A stretch of 6,877 nucleotides of DNA, from positions 1 to 6,877 of the forward strand of contig JAGWJK010000231.1 of NCBI GenBank assembly GCA_028865845.1, given 5' to 3'. Under the pieces are notes generated by a model. That model did not search any database. It saw only the letters and a list, made by a program, of their open reading frames with translations, and was not told the origin of the DNA. Source of the DNA: Rhizobiaceae bacterium. Lineage in GTDB: Bacteria > Pseudomonadota > Alphaproteobacteria > Rhizobiales > Rhizobiaceae. This document shows, one piece after another, positions 5,117-6,877 of this stretch. The position numbers and the translations under genes are program-made. How positions within the stretch are numbered: the stretch's first letter is position 1; every line of letters starts with the position of its first letter.

Positions 5117-5160
5117 TCAGGGCACTCCGAATTCCTGAGTTTTGTAATTCTTAACTTAGC

Positions 5161-5199
5161 CATATAACTTTTGCATGGAATGGTTTCAATAGTTTCAAT
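5161..5199 (-). promoter_or_regulatory. irr promoter with a tandem 9-bp repeat at the -35
   Basis: On the minus strand TTGAAA (5189-5184) and TATATG (5166-5161) are separated by exactly 17 bases, placing the start about 35-40 bases ahead of the irr ATG. The -35 is part of a tandem near-repeat, on the plus strand GGTTTCAAT (5182-5190) followed by AGTTTCAAT (5191-5199), 8 of 9 bases identical. The second unit carries another TTGAAA one repeat upstream. It could be a regulator site, for example autoregulation, but it does not read as a standard Irr (ICE) box. Confidence 0.55.
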
Positions 5200-5216
5200 G
5201 AGCATGGAGCCTAGCC

Positions 5217-5240
5217 AAAAGCCGTAAAAATCGGGCTTTT
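5217..5240. repeat. Inverted repeat in the irr-fabA intergenic region
   Basis: AAAAGCC (5217-5223) and GGCTTTT (5234-5240) form a 7-bp stem with a ten-base loop, just beyond the irr -35 region. It could be an operator or insulating terminator between divergent units. The remaining sequence to fabA (5241-5414) shows no promoter I would defend, apart from a weak inverted repeat ACCACC (5284-5289) / GGTGGT (5315-5320). Confidence 0.3.
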
Positions 5241-5414
5241 CCCGCATTTGCCACTGGTAGCGGCCTTGGCCTTACTGTATGCGACCACCACATAGCGTGA
5301 ACTGCGTGCGATCGGGTGGTAGAATGATGTGATGATGCTTGCGCTTCATTTTTCGCCGATCTTGCACTAAAGCTTCACATCCATCGGCATCCATGCGGGG
5401 GAAACGGAATTTTT

Positions 5415-5930
5415 ATGACGACGAGACAATCCAGCTTCAACTATGAGGAAATCCTTGCCTGCGGCCGCGGCGAACTGTTTGGCCCGGGCAATGCGCAGCT
5501 TCCCCTGCCGCCGATGCTGATGGTCCATCGCATTACCGATATTTCCGAAACCGGCGGAGCCTTCGACAAGGGCTATATCCGCGCCGAATACGACGTTCGT
5601 CCGGACGACTGGTATTTCCCCTGCCATTTCGCCGGCAACCCGATCATGCCGGGCTGCCTCGGCCTAGACGGTATGTGGCAGCTGACCGGCTTCTTCCTCG
5701 GCTGGCTCGGCGAGCCCGGCCGTGGCATGGCGCTTTCCACCGGTGAAGTGAAGTTCAAGGGCATGGTTCGCCCGGACACCAAGCTGCTCGAATACGGCAT
5801 AGACTTCAAGCGCGTCATGCGCGGCCGTCTCGTCCTCGGCACTGCCGACGGCTGGCTGAAGGCCGACGGCGAGACGATTTATCAGGCAATGGACCTGCGT
5901 GTCGGCCTGTCAAAGGACAAGGCCGCCTGA
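5415..5930 (+). CDS. fabA: FabA, 3-hydroxydecanoyl-ACP dehydratase/isomerase, 171 aa
   Basis: FabA dehydrates 3-hydroxydecanoyl-ACP and isomerises trans-2- to cis-3-decenoyl-ACP in the cytoplasm, the branch point to unsaturated fatty acids. The alignment with E. coli FabA is obvious along the whole length: [20 protein letters not shown] (15-34), [20 protein letters not shown] (66-85) and GEVKFKGMV (110-118). The catalytic pair is H71 and D85, matching E. coli H70 and D84, inside the hot-dog fold. The length equals that of the E. coli protein. The start is the ATG at 5415; the ribosome site is modest (GGGGGAAACGGA at 5397-5408). It is followed after 53 bases by fabB, as expected of a fabAB operon, and diverges from irr with 298 bases between. 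FabZ is excluded by the isomerase-type motif and the length. Confidence 0.97.
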   Translation: MTTRQSSFNYEEILACGRGELFGPGNAQLPLPPMLMVHRITDISETGGAFDKGYIRAEYDVRPDDWYFPCHFAGNPIMPGCLGLDGMWQLTGFFLGWLGEPGRGMALSTGEVKFKGMVRPDTKLLEYGIDFKRVMRGRLVLGTADGWLKADGETIYQAMDLRVGLSKDKAA

Positions 5931-5983
5931 GCCGCGGCATTGTTGCCTCCACCAAGAGAGACGTTTTAGAAAAGGTCATCGAC

Positions 5984-6877
5984 ATGAGACGGGTAGTAGT
6001 TACGGGTCTGGGCATTGTCTCTTCGATAGGAAACGATGCCGCGGAAGTGACCGCCTCGCTGCGCGAAGCCAAGTCCGGTATCTCCTTTTCCCCCGATTTT
6101 GCCGAGCATGGCTTCAAGTGCCAGGTCTGGGGTGCACCGAATATCGACACGACGGAACTGGTCGATCGCCGCGCCATGCGCTTCCTGTCGCAAGGCGGCG
6201 CCTGGAACCATGTCGCCATGAAGCAGGCGATCGCCGATAGCGGCCTCGAAGAAAGCGATATCACCAACGAGCGCACCGGCATCATCATGGGCTCGGGCGG
6301 TCCTTCGACCCGCACCCTGATCGAAGCGGCCGATATCACCCGCAAGAACAACAGCCCGAAGCGCATCGGCCCGTTTGCCGTGCCGAAGTCGATGTCGTCG
6401 ACCGCATCGGCAACGCTTGCCACCTGGTTCAAGATCCACGGCGTCAACTATTCGATCTCGTCGGCCTGCTCGACCTCGGCGCATTGCATCGGCAACGCCG
6501 CCGAAATGATCCAGTGGGGCAAGCAGGATGTGATGTTTGCCGGCGGTCACGAAGATCTCGACTGGACGATGTCGAACCTCTTCGACGCCATGGGCGCCAT
6601 GTCCTCCAAGTTCAATGAAGATCATCCCGAAACCGCCTCGCGCGCCTATGACGTCAGCCGCGACGGCTTCGTCATCGCCGGCGGCGCCGGCGTGCTGGTG
6701 CTCGAGGAGCTGGAACACGCCAAGGCCCGCGGCGCGAAGATCTACGCCGAAATCGTCGGCTACGGGGCGACCTCGGACGGCTACGACATGGTCGCTCCCT
6801 CGGGCGAAGGCGCCGTGCGCTGCATGCGCCAGGCGCTCGCCACGGTGAAGGGCGATATCGACTACATCAATACCCAT
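5984..6877 (+). CDS. fabB: FabB, 3-oxoacyl-ACP synthase I, partial (298 residues)
   Basis: FabB condenses malonyl-ACP with cis-3-decenoyl-ACP and longer acyl chains, the step that commits FabA's product to unsaturated fatty acids. The frame starts at the ATG at 5984, preceded by AAGG (5972-5975), and is open to the last base of the window. It begins [18 protein letters not shown], as in condensing enzymes. The active-site cysteine is C162 in [14 protein letters not shown], preceded by [35 protein letters not shown] and [20 protein letters not shown] are FabB-like. The window ends exactly on H298 of YINTH, the first of the two catalytic histidines (E. coli H298 and H333); the second histidine and the C-terminus lie outside. 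FabF is less likely because of the fabA neighbour and these FabB-type segments. Confidence 0.95.
   Translation, partial: MRRVVVTGLGIVSSIGNDAAEVTASLREAKSGISFSPDFAEHGFKCQVWGAPNIDTTELVDRRAMRFLSQGGAWNHVAMKQAIADSGLEESDITNERTGIIMGSGGPSTRTLIEAADITRKNNSPKRIGPFAVPKSMSSTASATLATWFKIHGVNYSISSACSTSAHCIGNAAEMIQWGKQDVMFAGGHEDLDWTMSNLFDAMGAMSSKFNEDHPETASRAYDVSRDGFVIAGGAGVLVLEELEHAKARGAKIYAEIVGYGATSDGYDMVAPSGEGAVRCMRQALATVKGDIDYINTH

Noticed and set aside
5136..5150. RirA-type IRO box (TGA-N9-TCA) in the irr leader
   Set aside because: The sequence is TGA-N9-TTC, so the second half does not match. Too weak to call.
5966..6877. Minus-strand open frame of about 303 codons opposite fabB
   Set aside because: FabB on the plus strand is unambiguous (C162, H298). 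The opposite frame is a codon-bias shadow.
1..6877. CRISPR array, tRNA, rRNA or transposase gene
   Set aside because: No regularly spaced repeats, no cloverleaf I could find and no transposase or integrase motif in any frame read.

Overview
The window looks like chromosome of a fast-growing rhizobial alphaproteobacterium (Rhizobium, R. leguminosarum/etli type). This is inferred from protein character: an Irr-type Fur regulator without the N-terminal heme regulatory motif, encoded divergently from a fabA-fabB operon, amid high-GC genes with rhizobial-looking membrane and periplasmic proteins. No species assignment can be proven by reading alone.

Layout. Positions 1-126 hold no gene I can support. 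Positions 127-288 are a frameshifted copy of the 5' end of a DUF1275 (YoaK-type) membrane protein gene, and an intact copy begins at the matching place (repeat arm 1692-1854, gene 1740-2462). Between the arms lie about 1.4 kb of accessory DNA, visibly richer in A+T. It carries a complete DUF3800 gene (469-1329), a convergent small structured RNA candidate ending inside that gene's 3' end (about 1296-1376, minus strand), and a stretch of ambiguous coding character (1435-1701). From 1740 the window is ordinary chromosome: the DUF1275 protein, a YdcF/ElyC-like DUF218 envelope protein with a TTG start (2556-3347), a convergent secreted small cysteine-rich protein (3410-3889, minus), a glycine-transporter/TRIC-like membrane protein (4008-4643), Irr (4697-5116, minus), fabA (5415-5930) and fabB (5984 to the window end, partial).

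How the genes work together. fabA and fabB form the anaerobic-type unsaturated fatty acid pathway: FabA makes and isomerises the trans-2-decenoyl intermediate and FabB elongates the cis-3 product. irr is transcribed away from them and is expected to couple iron/heme status to gene expression. The membrane and envelope genes look like independent single-gene units.

The most interesting part is the accessory insert. The DUF3800 protein has acidic motifs that could form a metal-dependent nuclease-like centre. Its 3' end overlaps an inverted repeat whose minus-strand RNA would form an uninterrupted 16-bp helix, because three apparent mismatches all become G-U pairs on that strand. The helix is followed by a U-rich tail and preceded by a plausible promoter. 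Protein and RNA together look like a two-part accessory module inside a gene-duplicating insertion.
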